Below are positions 48,652-57,955 of a DNA stretch of 64,000 bases, piece after piece; positions within the stretch are counted from its first letter, which is position 1; every line of letters begins with the position of its first letter. The notes under the pieces were generated by a model that saw only the letters and a program-made list of their open reading frames with translations, searched no databases and was not told the origin of the DNA. Source of the DNA: Spongiactinospora sp. TRM90649 (GTDB taxonomy: Bacteria; Actinomycetota; Actinomycetes; Streptosporangiales; Streptosporangiaceae); the NCBI RefSeq assembly GCF_029382225.1, contig NZ_JARLTC010000019.1, positions 1-64,000 on the forward strand. Reading direction: 5' to 3'. A program made the translations under genes and the position numbers.

Positions 48652-51600
48652 ATGCGGTTCGGCATTCTGGGCGCCATCGAGGCGTGGCACGACGATGGGC
48701 GTCCGGTGACCCTCGGCGGGCCGCGAACCCGGGGACTGCTCGCCCTGCTCGTCATGGAGGCGGGACAGATCGTCCCCGGCGACCGGCTCATCGACGGCCT
48801 GTACGGCGAGCACCCCCCGGCCGGCGCCACCAACGCCCTGCAGTCCCACGTGTCACGGCTCCGCCAGGCCCTGCGCGGCGACACCGGCGGCGCGACCGTC
48901 GAGTTCCACCCCGCCGGATACCGCCTGACCGCCGCCCCCGGCGACGTGGACGTGCACCGATTCACCAGGCTCGCCGCCGGCGGCCGGGCCGTGCTCGGCG
49001 CGGGCGACCACGCGGGGGCGGCGAACGCGCTGCGCGACGCCCTCGCCGAGTGGCGCGGCCCCGCGCTGGCCGACGTCCGCGACGCCCCGTTCGCCGAGTC
49101 CCACGCCGCGCGGCTGGAGGAGCTGCGCCTCGGCGTGCTGGAGGACCGGATCGAGGCCGACCTGTCCGTCGGCGCGCACCGCGATCTGGTCGCCGAGCTG
49201 CGTGATCTGGTCGCCGCCCACCCGCTGCGGGAACGCCCGCGCGGGCAGCTCATGCGCGCCCTGTACGCCGACGGCAGGCAGGCCGAGGCCCTGGCCGTGT
49301 TCGAGGACGCCCGGCGGGTGCTCGCCGACGAACTCGGCGCCGACCCCTCGCCCGAGCTGTCCCGCGTCCACCTGGCCGTGCTGCGCGCCGACCCCGCGCT
49401 CGACCGGCGGGCCGCGCGGATCGTCCGGCGCGGCCTGCCCGGCCAGCTCACCGGCTTCGTCGGCCGCACCGAGGAGATGGAACGCGTCGGGCGGCTGCTC
49501 GACGAGACCCGGCTGCTCACGCTCACCGGGCCGGGCGGCTCGGGCAAGACCCGGCTGGCCGTGGAGGCGGGCGGCCGGGTCGAGGGGGAGGTGTGCTTCG
49601 TCGACCTGGCGCCGCTGGCGGCGGGCGGCGACGTGCCGCTCGCCGTGCTGGGGGCGCTCGGGCTGCGCGAGGAGGGGCTCGCGCACCCCGCCGCGTCGGG
49701 GCCGCCCGATCCGGTCGCGCGGCTGCTCGCCGTCCTCGCCGATCGGGCCATGCTGCTGGTCCTGGACAACTGCGAGCACGTCATCGACGCCGCCGCCATC
49801 CTCACCGAGCGGCTGCTCGCCGCCTGCCCGCGGCTGACCGTGCTGGCCACCAGCCGCGAGGCGCTCGGCATCACCGGCGAGGCGCTGTGCCCGGTACCGC
49901 CGCTGCCGCTGCCGCCGCCGGGCGCGAGCGAGGAGGAGGCCGCCGCCTCCCCCGCCGTCCGGCTGTTCCTGGAACGCGCCGCCGCCGTGCGGCAGGACCT
50001 GCCCGGCGCCCCCGGCGTCGTCGAGACCGCCGTGCGCGTCTGCCGCACCCTCGACGGACTGCCGCTGGCCATCGAACTGGCCGCCGCCCGGCTGCGTTCC
50101 ATGCAGCCCGCCGAGCTCGCCGACCGGCTCGACGACCGGTTCCGGCTGCTGTCGCGCGGCAGCCGTACGGCACAGCCCCGCCACCAGACCCTGCGCGCGG
50201 TCGTGTCGTGGAGCTGGGACCTGCTCTCCGAGGCCGAGCGGACGCTAGCCCGCAGGCTGACCGTCTTCCCCGGCGGCGTCACGCTGGACTCGGCGGCGCG
50301 CGTGTGCGGCCTGCCCGACGCCGAGACGGTCGAACTCCTCACCGCCCTGGCCGACCGCTCTCTGATCGAGGTCGCCGCGGGCCGCTACCGGATGCTGGAG
50401 ACGATCCGCGCCTTCTGCCTGGAACGCCTGGCCGAGTCCGGTGAGGAGGACCGGTTCCGGGAGGCGCACGCCGCCCACTTCCTGGAACTCGTCGAGACGG
50501 CCGGGCGGTATCTGCGCGGCCACGAGCAGATCGGCTGGCTCGCGCGGCTGACCGACGAGCACGACAACCTGCACGGGGCGGCCAGGTGGGCGGTCGCGGC
50601 CCGGCGCACCGAGACGGGGCTGCGGCTGATCGCGGGCCTTTCGCCGTACTGGTGGCTGCGCGGGCGGCGGACCGAGGGCGCCCCGCTGGCCGCCCAGCTG
50701 CTGGCCACGATCGAGCACGACCCGCCCGCCGAATGGGCGGAGGAGTACCTGCTGTGCGTGCTGAGCGCGCTGGCGCGCCCGCCGGAGTGGGACCTCGGCC
50801 CGCGGCTCGCCACTGCGCTGCGGGCCGCGGGCTCGCTGACCTGGCCGTTGCGCCAGCCGTTCGTGATCCTGTTCTGGGGCGCGCTGGTCGGCGTGCCCGG
50901 CGAGGGCGAGATGGACGGCCTGCGCGCGCTGCTGCTGACCAGGATCGAGACCACCTCGGACGAATGGATCAGGGGCCTGCACCACATCGGCACCGCCTAC
51001 CAGTTGCTGCTCGCCGACGGCGCGGTCGCACCCGCCGAAGCGGAGTTCGCCCGCTCCCTGGCGTCGTTCCGCCGGTGTGGCGAACGCTGGGGGACGGCCA
51101 CGGCGCTGACGGAGCTGACCAAACTGGCCGACTGGCGCGGCGACCACGAGGCCGCGATGGCCATGATCGACGAGGCCCTCTATCTGACCGAGGAACTGGG
51201 CACGCTGGAGAGCGTGTCGGAGATCCTGTGCCAGCGGGCCTGGCTGCGCCTGCGCGACGGCGACCTCGCCGGGGCGCGATCGGAATTCGAGCAGGCCGAC
51301 GTGCTGGCCAGGCGCACCGCACTGGAGGACTCGGTGCTCAAGGCCGCCCACGGGCTCGCCGAGGTCGCCCGGCTGGAGGGCGACCTCGCTCGCGCCCGCG
51401 AACTGAGCACGGCGGCGCTGGCCGGCACCGGCGCCGGCTGGTTCCGCGCCGACGAGATCCGCGCCGAGCTGTCGATCACCCTCGGCCGGATCGCCGCCGC
51501 CGAAGGCGACCTCGGCACGGCCTCCGGGCACTACGCGCGGGGGTTCGCGGCGGCGGTGCGCAACCCCAGCTTCCCCATCGCCGCCGACGCGGTGGAGGGG

Positions 51601-51852
51601 ATGGCGGGCGTGGCCCTGCTGGAGGACGACCCCGGGCGCGGCGCGCTGCTGCTCGGCATCGCGCGGGCGATGCGCGGATCGGCCATGGCCCCCGGCGCCG
51701 ACGTTTCCCGTGACACGGAGGGCATCCGGCGGCTGCTCGGCGACGCGGACCACGCCGCCGCCGTCGAGCGGGGCGCGGCGATGACCCGCGCCGAGGCCCT
51801 CCGGCTGCTCGACGGCCTGTTCCCGGAGACCCCGGCCGCCACGGGGGTCTGA
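48652..51852 (+). CDS. BTAD / NB-ARC / TPR transcriptional regulator (SARP-type large regulator)
   Basis: 1066 aa. An OmpR-like winged helix (residues ~1-90, LGGPRTRGLLALLVMEAG) is followed by the bacterial transcriptional activator domain (~95-240). The NTPase domain has Walker A GPGGSGKTRL (Lys299), LVLDNCEHV, TSREALGI and the TIRAF region; the C-terminal ~500 residues are TPR-like. Large SARP-like proteins activate genes in many actinomycetes. No antibiotic cluster is adjacent, and the target is unknown. It diverges from the VOC gene. Confidence 0.9.
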   Translation: MRFGILGAIEAWHDDGRPVTLGGPRTRGLLALLVMEAGQIVPGDRLIDGLYGEHPPAGATNALQSHVSRLRQALRGDTGGATVEFHPAGYRLTAAPGDVDVHRFTRLAAGGRAVLGAGDHAGAANALRDALAEWRGPALADVRDAPFAESHAARLEELRLGVLEDRIEADLSVGAHRDLVAELRDLVAAHPLRERPRGQLMRALYADGRQAEALAVFEDARRVLADELGADPSPELSRVHLAVLRADPALDRRAARIVRRGLPGQLTGFVGRTEEMERVGRLLDETRLLTLTGPGGSGKTRLAVEAGGRVEGEVCFVDLAPLAAGGDVPLAVLGALGLREEGLAHPAASGPPDPVARLLAVLADRAMLLVLDNCEHVIDAAAILTERLLAACPRLTVLATSREALGITGEALCPVPPLPLPPPGASEEEAAASPAVRLFLERAAAVRQDLPGAPGVVETAVRVCRTLDGLPLAIELAAARLRSMQPAELADRLDDRFRLLSRGSRTAQPRHQTLRAVVSWSWDLLSEAERTLARRLTVFPGGVTLDSAARVCGLPDAETVELLTALADRSLIEVAAGRYRMLETIRAFCLERLAESGEEDRFREAHAAHFLELVETAGRYLRGHEQIGWLARLTDEHDNLHGAARWAVAARRTETGLRLIAGLSPYWWLRGRRTEGAPLAAQLLATIEHDPPAEWAEEYLLCVLSALARPPEWDLGPRLATALRAAGSLTWPLRQPFVILFWGALVGVPGEGEMDGLRALLLTRIETTSDEWIRGLHHIGTAYQLLLADGAVAPAEAEFARSLASFRRCGERWGTATALTELTKLADWRGDHEAAMAMIDEALYLTEELGTLESVSEILCQRAWLRLRDGDLAGARSEFEQADVLARRTALEDSVLKAAHGLAEVARLEGDLARARELSTAALAGTGAGWFRADEIRAELSITLGRIAAAEGDLGTASGHYARGFAAAVRNPSFPIAADAVEGMAGVALLEDDPGRGALLLGIARAMRGSAMAPGADVSRDTEGIRRLLGDADHAAAVERGAAMTRAEALRLLDGLFPETPAATGV

Positions 51853-51865
51853 GGGGGCGCGCGGG

Positions 51866-52663
51866 TCAGATCCGGCCGGCCAGCCGGGTCACCGCGCCGA
51901 CCACCTGGGGGCCGTCGAACATCACCGGGTCGTTGTGCCCGGCGCCGGAGATCTCGACGGCCGCGACCAGCGCGGGGGAGGCGGCGGCGGTCTCGCGGCT
52001 CAGCGCGGCGGGGACGATCGTGTCGCGCGTGCCGTACAGGACGATGGTCGGGGCGCGTACGCCCCGCAGGGTCGCGGCCAGCGGGAAGCGGTCCCGCAGC
52101 AGTGTGCGGACCGGCAGGAACGGGTAGGCGGCCCGGCCCGCCGAGGCCAGGTCGGTGAACGGCGAGCGCAGCACCAGCCCGGCGGGCGGGTGCTCGGCGG
52201 CCAGCCGGGTGACCACCGCCGCGCCCAGGCTCTCGCCGAAGTAGATCAGCGACCTGCCCGGCCGGGCGAGATGGTCCCGCGCGGCCTTCGCGTCGAGCGC
52301 CAGTCCCTCCTCGGTCGGCTCGCCGGGGTTTCCGCCGTAGCCCCGGTAGTCCATCAGCAGGACTGACATCCCGTCGGCGGTCAGGGCGCGCGCCAGCGGC
52401 GCCCGCCCGGCCCTGTTACCGCCGTTCCCGCCCGCGACCAGCACCGCGACGCCGCGTGAGGGCCCGGCGGGCGGGAACTCCCACGCGTGCAGGCGCAGCC
52501 CGTCGGCGGTGGTGAACGTGACGTCGCGCCCGCCGGGCAGCACCGTCGCGGCGGACGGCACGGCCGAGCGGTCCGGCAGGTAGATCAGCCGCCGCTGGAA
52601 CACCCAGGCCAGCACGACCACCAGCACCGCGACCAGCACCACGGCGAGCAGCCACACCAACAT
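51866..52663 (-). CDS. Alpha/beta hydrolase with N-terminal membrane anchor
   Basis: 265 aa. Residues 2-22 form a membrane helix. The hydrolase has GGNGGNRAGRAPLA, LLMDYRGYGGNPG, the nucleophile in YFGESLGAAV, and the acid and His in GTRDTIVP and GAGHND. It resembles ABHD12/17-like bacterial proteins. ATG 52663 is chosen from the start of the hydrophobic helix; an open frame to 52741 adds a basic stretch. The function is unknown. Confidence 0.83.
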   Translation of the reverse strand: MLVWLLAVVLVAVLVVVLAWVFQRRLIYLPDRSAVPSAATVLPGGRDVTFTTADGLRLHAWEFPPAGPSRGVAVLVAGGNGGNRAGRAPLARALTADGMSVLLMDYRGYGGNPGEPTEEGLALDAKAARDHLARPGRSLIYFGESLGAAVVTRLAAEHPPAGLVLRSPFTDLASAGRAAYPFLPVRTLLRDRFPLAATLRGVRAPTIVLYGTRDTIVPAALSRETAAASPALVAAVEISGAGHNDPVMFDGPQVVGAVTRLAGRI

Positions 52664-52808
52664 GCCGCCGACGATACGCCGCCCGGCGGATCGGCGGCGG
52701 ACGCGAAAGACCGGTGCCGCGGCGAGGGGGCGTCGCGGCACCGGCGGATGTGCGATCCGGTCGTAGCGCTAGAGCGGACTGCTGAGGCGGACGGCCGGCA
52801 CGGGCCCG

Positions 52809-54014
52809 CTAGTGCGGGTTCTTCGCGGTGATGTCGCGCGGCGCGACGTGGAAGCCCTGCCAGTGGGTCGGCATCGGGTCCTGGTCCTCGTCACGTGCCA
52901 CGTGGTGGAAGTCGACGCTCACCCACACCACCGGGTCGGTGATGGTCTGCCCGTTGACGTACTGGTTGACCGCGCCCTTGCACGGCGGCTCTGCGTTCTC
53001 CGACGCCAGCCGCTCGCACTTGCGGTACTGCGTGACGTAGACGTCGGCCTGGGAGAACTTCTCACTGGCGGGCCCGCGGTACTCCGCGCTGTCGCTGTTG
53101 TTGATCTCCCACGACGCCGGGTGGTCGTCGGCGTTCTTCACGGTCTTGTCCACGACCCGCCACCAGCGGGTGCGGTCGTTCTTGGCGCTCGCCTCCTTGG
53201 CGAGGGCCGTGGTCTTCATGACCCGCTTGGCCGTGCCGGACCCGGTGAAGTCGAACTGTTCCACCGCGTCGTCCTTGGGGCCCTGGATGTCGAAGTCGAG
53301 CCGCCAGAAGATGTTGTGGCTGTGGCTCTCCTCGAAGTCGCTCGACCCGACGCCGATCGGCCAGCCGTGCTTGGGGCTGACCACGATGCCGTCGCTGCCG
53401 CGCAGCGAGCCGGTGGCGCCCACGCGCGGGGTGATGGAGCCGTCGTCGGCGAAGCGCCACTCGACCAGGTAGGTGTACCAGCCGATCTCGAAGGCGGAGA
53501 ACACCACGAGCTCCTTCCCCTGCACGGAGGCCCGCAGAGACTCCTCACCGAGCGAGGGACGCAGGTAGGCGAGGCCGCGCGCCTGGTCGGGCAGTACGCA
53601 GAACATCGGGATGTCGTCCTGGACGCGGCGTTCGCCCTCGGGGCAGTCCTGGGTCTGCAGCGGCACCACGGAGGAGCCGAGGCCGCCCGCCATGTCCTGG
53701 AAGCGGGGCTCGCCGCTGTCGTAGGGCACGTGGATCTGCGCCAGGTGGCCGCTGCGCAGCACGCTCACCGGCTTGTGCCCGCGCGGCGTGTAGACGACCT
53801 TGGTGAGGGTCAGGCCTTCGATCTCGCGCATCTCCCAGCAGAGGGACCAGCGCGCGCCGTTCTTGAACTCGCGCTCGACCAGGTAGGGCTTGCTGCACGG
53901 GGCGGCGGCCTCGGGCGCGGCCTCGGAGGAGAGGGCGGACGCGGCCGGGGCGACCGCCGGGAGCAGGGCCAACAGCAGGCACGCGGCCATGGCGGCCGCT
54001 CGAATCGACCGCAC
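52809..54014 (-). CDS. Copper amine oxidase C-terminal-domain-like secreted protein
   Basis: 401 aa with a signal peptide (residues ~7-28). The central and C-terminal parts match the amine oxidase catalytic domain: copper ligands H231 and H233 in HSHNIFWRLD and a third His in DFHHVARDEDQDPMP, then WQGFHVAPRDI. The cofactor motif NY(D/E) is changed: EIGWYTY, so Tyr180 remains but the flanking Asn and Asp/Glu are replaced by Trp and Thr. Topaquinone formation is therefore doubtful. GTG 54014 (GGAG 8 nt upstream) is chosen; translation is coupled to the N-domain gene 3 nt away. Confidence 0.8.
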   Translation of the reverse strand: MRSIRAAAMAACLLLALLPAVAPAASALSSEAAPEAAAPCSKPYLVEREFKNGARWSLCWEMREIEGLTLTKVVYTPRGHKPVSVLRSGHLAQIHVPYDSGEPRFQDMAGGLGSSVVPLQTQDCPEGERRVQDDIPMFCVLPDQARGLAYLRPSLGEESLRASVQGKELVVFSAFEIGWYTYLVEWRFADDGSITPRVGATGSLRGSDGIVVSPKHGWPIGVGSSDFEESHSHNIFWRLDFDIQGPKDDAVEQFDFTGSGTAKRVMKTTALAKEASAKNDRTRWWRVVDKTVKNADDHPASWEINNSDSAEYRGPASEKFSQADVYVTQYRKCERLASENAEPPCKGAVNQYVNGQTITDPVVWVSVDFHHVARDEDQDPMPTHWQGFHVAPRDITAKNPH

Positions 54015-54016
54015 GG

Positions 54017-54739
54017 TCACCACTCCAGCGTGTAGATCTTGTCGGCCGACAGGTCCATGATGATGCGGCTGGTGTCGAGCCACTTGCCCTTGGGCAGCCG
54101 CACGAACATCCGCAGGCAGCGGTGCTCGGCGCAGGCCGCCACGGACTTGGCGACGGCGTCGTCGTGCACGTTGCGCGGAGCGAAGGCCATGCCCCGCAGG
54201 TGCAGGTCGTCGGGGGAGCCCAGCGGGCGCCCGGCCAGCTTCTCGAACTCCTCACGCAGGCCCTTGCTCAGCTTGGGATCGGCCAGCAGTAACTCGGCCG
54301 CCCGGCGCTCCTCCTTGTCGGAGGGCGGCGGCTGCAGGCCCGTGCCGGTGCTCGTCTCGACGACCTTGGAGGTGGCCAGATCGATCGTCTTGATGGTGAG
54401 CTGATCGGCGCGGTAGTCGTAGATATAGGCGTCGGCCCTGCGGCCGGTGGCGTCCTTGTCGTCGTCGCGCTGCACGTAGAGCAGCTCCACGCGGCCCGCG
54501 CGCAGGTTCGTGGTGTCGCCGGCGACCTCGGCCGCCCGCTGACGCTCTTGCTCGCTCAGCGGGTCGTTCTGGGCCGGTTCGAGCCGGGTGTTCGCCTGCG
54601 CCGCGCCGCGGTCGGCGGCGACCGCCGGCCGGGTGCCCGCTGGATCACCGGTGTTCACCGCGAGCCCGATGGCGACGGCGGTACCCGCGCCCACCAGAAC
54701 GGCCAGCGATGCCAGGCCGGTTTTCTTGCGCCTTGACAT
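54017..54739 (-). CDS. Copper amine oxidase N-domain-like secreted protein
   Basis: 240 aa with an N-terminal signal or anchor (LASLAVLVGAGTAVAIGLAV). Residues ~60-240 resemble the small alpha/beta N2/N3 domains of amine oxidases (DPLSEQERQRAAEV, YIYDYRADQLTIKTIDL, KIYTLEW). The catalytic-domain gene begins 2 nt after its stop, so the two proteins are probably halves of one extracellular complex. ATG 54739 follows GGGGGAA. It is named by similarity of layout, not by a search. Confidence 0.72.
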   Translation of the reverse strand: MSRRKKTGLASLAVLVGAGTAVAIGLAVNTGDPAGTRPAVAADRGAAQANTRLEPAQNDPLSEQERQRAAEVAGDTTNLRAGRVELLYVQRDDDKDATGRRADAYIYDYRADQLTIKTIDLATSKVVETSTGTGLQPPPSDKEERRAAELLLADPKLSKGLREEFEKLAGRPLGSPDDLHLRGMAFAPRNVHDDAVAKSVAACAEHRCLRMFVRLPKGKWLDTSRIIMDLSADKIYTLEW

Positions 54740-54948
54740 CTCGTGTTCCCCCTTTCACCCCGTAAGGCCCCCGAGCGAACCGATCATCCGTCATGGGGCG
54801 GGACTTTTTCAAGTCTTTTCTAAACCTCCATGACTATGCGCTCCTTAATGAAAGTCGTCCTGACCCATATAAACCACTTTTCAACTATTACCGATGGGTC
54901 GTCAGCGCATCGTGCGCCTTCCGTCAGTGGCTCCGCCAGACTGTGAGC
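54740..54948. other. AT-rich divergent intergenic region
   Basis: Bases about 54795-54890 are markedly AT-rich for this genome (runs of T and the sequence CCATATAAACC). It separates the amine oxidase genes from the efflux gene and should hold both promoters, but no unambiguous -35/-10 pair could be fixed. An open frame through it to 54793 is not believed to be coding. Confidence 0.6.
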
Positions 54949-56505
54949 ATGGACGCCACCGACACCACGCAGACCACGCCGCGCGAGCCCGTAGGGAACG
55001 CGCGCAAGTGGGGAACCCTCGCCATCACCTGCCTGGCCACGGTGCTGCTCGGCATCGACCTGACCGTGTTGCACCTGGCCATCCCGTCGCTCGTCGCCGA
55101 ACTGGCGCCGTCGGCCACGCAGATCCTCTGGATCGCCGACATTTACGGATTCGCCCTTGGTGGGCTGCTGGTGACCATGGGCAACCTCGGCGACCGCGTC
55201 GGGCGCAAGCGGCTGCTGCTCATCGGCGTGTCCATGTTCGGCCTGGCCTCGGCGGCGACCGCCTACGCCCCCACGCCTGAGCTGCTGATCGCCTCCCGGG
55301 CGCTGCTCGGAATCGCGGGCGCGACGATCATGCCGTCCACGCTGTCGATCGTCCGCAACGTGTTCACCGACCCCAAGGAGCGCACGGCCGCGATCGGCCT
55401 GTCCACCGCGATGGCCTCGGCGGGCATCGCGCTCGGCCCGATCATCGGCGGCGGGCTGCTGACCCACTTCTGGTGGGGTTCGGTGTTCCTGATCAACCTT
55501 CCGGTGATGGCGCTGATCTTCGTGGCCGGGATGTTCGTGCTGCCCGAGTCCAGCGACCCCCGCCCCGGACGGCTGGACCTGCCGAGCGTCGCACTGTCCA
55601 CCTTCGGCCTGGTCACGGTCATCTACGCGATCAAGGAGGCGGCGCACGGCGGCGTCGCGAACCCCGAGGTGTGGATCGCGGCGGCGGCCGGGCTGACCGC
55701 GCTGGTGGCCTTCGCGCGCCGCCAGACCCGCATCGACCGGCCGCTGATCGACGTCCATCTGTTCCGCAGGCCCGCGTTCACCGGATCGGTCGGCGCGGCC
55801 CTCGTGGCCACCTTCGCCATCTCGGTGGTCTCACTGATCTTCTCCCAGCTCCTCCAGCTCGTGTGGGGATGGGCCGCCTGGAACACCGGCCTGGCCATGC
55901 TGCCCAGCGTCGCGGGGATCCTGGTCGGCGCGGTGCTGGCCGCCCCGCTGGTGTCCAGGCTGGGCCGGGCGGCCGTGGTGGCGCTCGGCCTCGGCTTCGC
56001 GGGCCTCGGCCTGCTCGGCCTGGTCCTCGCCGACGCCGACGGCGGCTACCCGCCGATCGCGATCGCGCAGGTCGTGCTCGGCCTGGGCGCGGCGGCCACG
56101 TTCACCATCACCTCCGACACGGTGCTGGCCACCGTGCCCAAGGAGCGGGCGGGCGCCGCCGCCGCCATCTCCGAGACCGCCTACGAGCTGGGCGGGGCCG
56201 TCGGCATCGCACTGCTGGGCAGCGTGCTGAGCAGCGGCTACCGGGCCCGCCTGGAACTGCCGGAGGGCGCGCTGCCGCCGGACACCGCGGCGGCCGTCGG
56301 CGACTCGGTCGGCGCGGCCATGGCCGCCGCTGCGGAGCTGCCCGCCCATCTGGCCGCGACTGTCACCGAACTGGCCGGTGAGGCGTACGCCGAGGCGGTG
56401 CGCGGGACCGCGGTGACGGGAGCGGCGATGCTGGCGGTCACGGCCGTCCTCGCGCTCATCGCCCTGCGCGGCCTGCCCAAGGTGATCGAGGACGGCGATC
56501 ACTAG
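54949..56505 (+). CDS. DHA2 family (QacA/EmrB-type) MFS efflux transporter
   Basis: 518 aa with fourteen membrane helices. The start TCLATVLLGIDLTVLHLAIPSL carries motif D1, LGDRVGRKRLLL is motif A, and RALLGIAGATIMPSTLSIV-type sequence and GIALGPIIGGGLL are motifs B and C of drug-proton antiporters. ATG 54949 is chosen over the longer frame because upstream sequence is AT-rich and unlike protein. Likely exports a toxic compound; it is divergent from the amine oxidase genes. Confidence 0.88.
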   Translation: MDATDTTQTTPREPVGNARKWGTLAITCLATVLLGIDLTVLHLAIPSLVAELAPSATQILWIADIYGFALGGLLVTMGNLGDRVGRKRLLLIGVSMFGLASAATAYAPTPELLIASRALLGIAGATIMPSTLSIVRNVFTDPKERTAAIGLSTAMASAGIALGPIIGGGLLTHFWWGSVFLINLPVMALIFVAGMFVLPESSDPRPGRLDLPSVALSTFGLVTVIYAIKEAAHGGVANPEVWIAAAAGLTALVAFARRQTRIDRPLIDVHLFRRPAFTGSVGAALVATFAISVVSLIFSQLLQLVWGWAAWNTGLAMLPSVAGILVGAVLAAPLVSRLGRAAVVALGLGFAGLGLLGLVLADADGGYPPIAIAQVVLGLGAAATFTITSDTVLATVPKERAGAAAAISETAYELGGAVGIALLGSVLSSGYRARLELPEGALPPDTAAAVGDSVGAAMAAAAELPAHLAATVTELAGEAYAEAVRGTAVTGAAMLAVTAVLALIALRGLPKVIEDGDH

Positions 56506-56514
56506 GACGGGTCG

Positions 56515-57009
56515 TCAGGACGGCCGCGCCTCGGCGCGGAGGGCGATCGCGTACAGGCGGGTGAAGGCCGCGATGACGAGCGGCAGCAGGGGCGCGCCGA
56601 GCCGGGTGTACCAGCGGGCCGGGCGGGCGAAGGCGGTGACGGTGAGCCAGACGGTCCCGTCGCCGTCGCGTTCCAGCACGAAGGACTCCTCGCCGGACTC
56701 GGGGTGGCCGGGCAGCGTGCCGTACGCGTACCCGGCGCGGTCGTCCTCCCGCACGGCCCACACCACGCGGCAGGGCACCCGCACCACGCCGAGCAGGCAG
56801 ATCACCACGACCCCCGGGGCGGCGGCCGGTGCCGAGGCGATCGGGCGGAGCAGCAGCCTGCGGTGGACGCGCCAGCCGAACAGGGCGTCGGCGGCGTCCT
56901 CCAGGCTGGTGCCGGGGGCGAGCGGAGCCCGGTAGCGGACGTGGGCGTAGCCGTCCGGAAGGGGGCCCTCCCTGGTCGCCCCGACCTCTGGATAGGTGAA
57001 CTCGGACAT
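56515..57009 (-). CDS. DUF1990 family protein
   Basis: 164 aa; begins SEFTYPEVGATREGPLPDGY, a DUF1990 signature, and contains GTLPGHPESGEESF and RPARWYTRLGAPLLP. The fold is START/lipocalin-like by family knowledge. It follows the YndJ gene on the same strand after 20 nt, so the two form an operon. AAAGGA precedes ATG 57009. The function is unknown. Confidence 0.85.
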   Translation of the reverse strand: MSEFTYPEVGATREGPLPDGYAHVRYRAPLAPGTSLEDAADALFGWRVHRRLLLRPIASAPAAAPGVVVICLLGVVRVPCRVVWAVREDDRAGYAYGTLPGHPESGEESFVLERDGDGTVWLTVTAFARPARWYTRLGAPLLPLVIAAFTRLYAIALRAEARPS

Positions 57010-57029
57010 CACAGTCCTTTCTGTATGGG

Positions 57030-57860
57030 TCACAGTGGTCGTGCGCGCAGCCGCCACCAGGCGGCGATCCCGCACAGGGCGAACCCGGCCGCGTTGGCCA
57101 GGCCATGGGTGGCGATCATCCAGGGGATCGGCGGATGCGGCAGGCCGGTGGCCTCGCCGAACGCCCAGGAGAGCGCGAGCAGCATGGTCGCCGCGAGCAC
57201 GGCGGCCGAGACGAACAGCAGGGCGCGGGTGGCACGGTCGGCACGGGCCTCCCGGCGCAGCCACGTGAGGGTGAGCCAGGCCACCAGCCACATCCCCGCC
57301 GTCAGGACCACCGTGCCCGCGAGCTCCGCCCACTCCCCGGCGAAGTAGCCGCCGAGCACCAGGAGCGTCCCGGCGGGCACGGCCAGCGCGGCGGCGCGGC
57401 CGAGGGGAGAGTCGGCGGAGGCCCGGCAGAGCAGCCCGGCCACGAGCGCGGCGGCGAACCCCGCGTAGTGGAAGTGCGCGGTGGTCAGGGCGAGGATGCC
57501 CAGGTCGAAGCCCCACAGCGGATGGCCGGCCCGCTCGGCCGACAGCGCGATCCCGGCGACCACCGGTGCGCCCAGCGCCGTCGCCACCGCGACCTCCCGC
57601 GCGGCGTCGCCCCAGGTCGCGAGGGTCCTGCCGCGCAGCCGCGACGGGATCTGGGCGGCGAGGAAGAGCGCGGCCACCAGGTAGGCCGCGGCCAGGGCCG
57701 CCGCGACCGCGCCGCGCCCGATCCACAGCGACGCCGCGCCCGGCACGGCCCCGGCCCACCACACGCGCGCCGCCGTGCGGGAGACCTCTACGAGGCGTAG
57801 TCCCAGCGGCACGACGAGCAGCATTCCGGCCATCACGATCGCGTTCAGTAACGGGGTCAC
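57030..57860 (-). CDS. YndJ-like membrane protein
   Basis: 276 aa with about eight hydrophobic helices; TAHFHYAGFAAALVAGLL and HGLANAAGF are landmarks of YndJ proteins. GTG 57860 has GGGAGA 6 nt upstream; an open frame to 57926 has no start signal. Its partner is the DUF1990 gene downstream. The role is unknown. Confidence 0.75.
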   Translation of the reverse strand: MTPLLNAIVMAGMLLVVPLGLRLVEVSRTAARVWWAGAVPGAASLWIGRGAVAAALAAAYLVAALFLAAQIPSRLRGRTLATWGDAAREVAVATALGAPVVAGIALSAERAGHPLWGFDLGILALTTAHFHYAGFAAALVAGLLCRASADSPLGRAAALAVPAGTLLVLGGYFAGEWAELAGTVVLTAGMWLVAWLTLTWLRREARADRATRALLFVSAAVLAATMLLALSWAFGEATGLPHPPIPWMIATHGLANAAGFALCGIAAWWRLRARPL

Positions 57861-57955
57861 GACATTCTCCCGATCGCCGTTGAACAGGTTCAAAACACTA
57901 GCAGGCCGCCGAAATTCGATGGCCATCGGGATGGGTGTAGGAAAAAATAGGAATT

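Noticed and set aside
54793..54948. A 52-codon extension of the DHA2 transporter
   Set aside because: AT-rich promoter-like sequence; homologues begin just before the first membrane helix.
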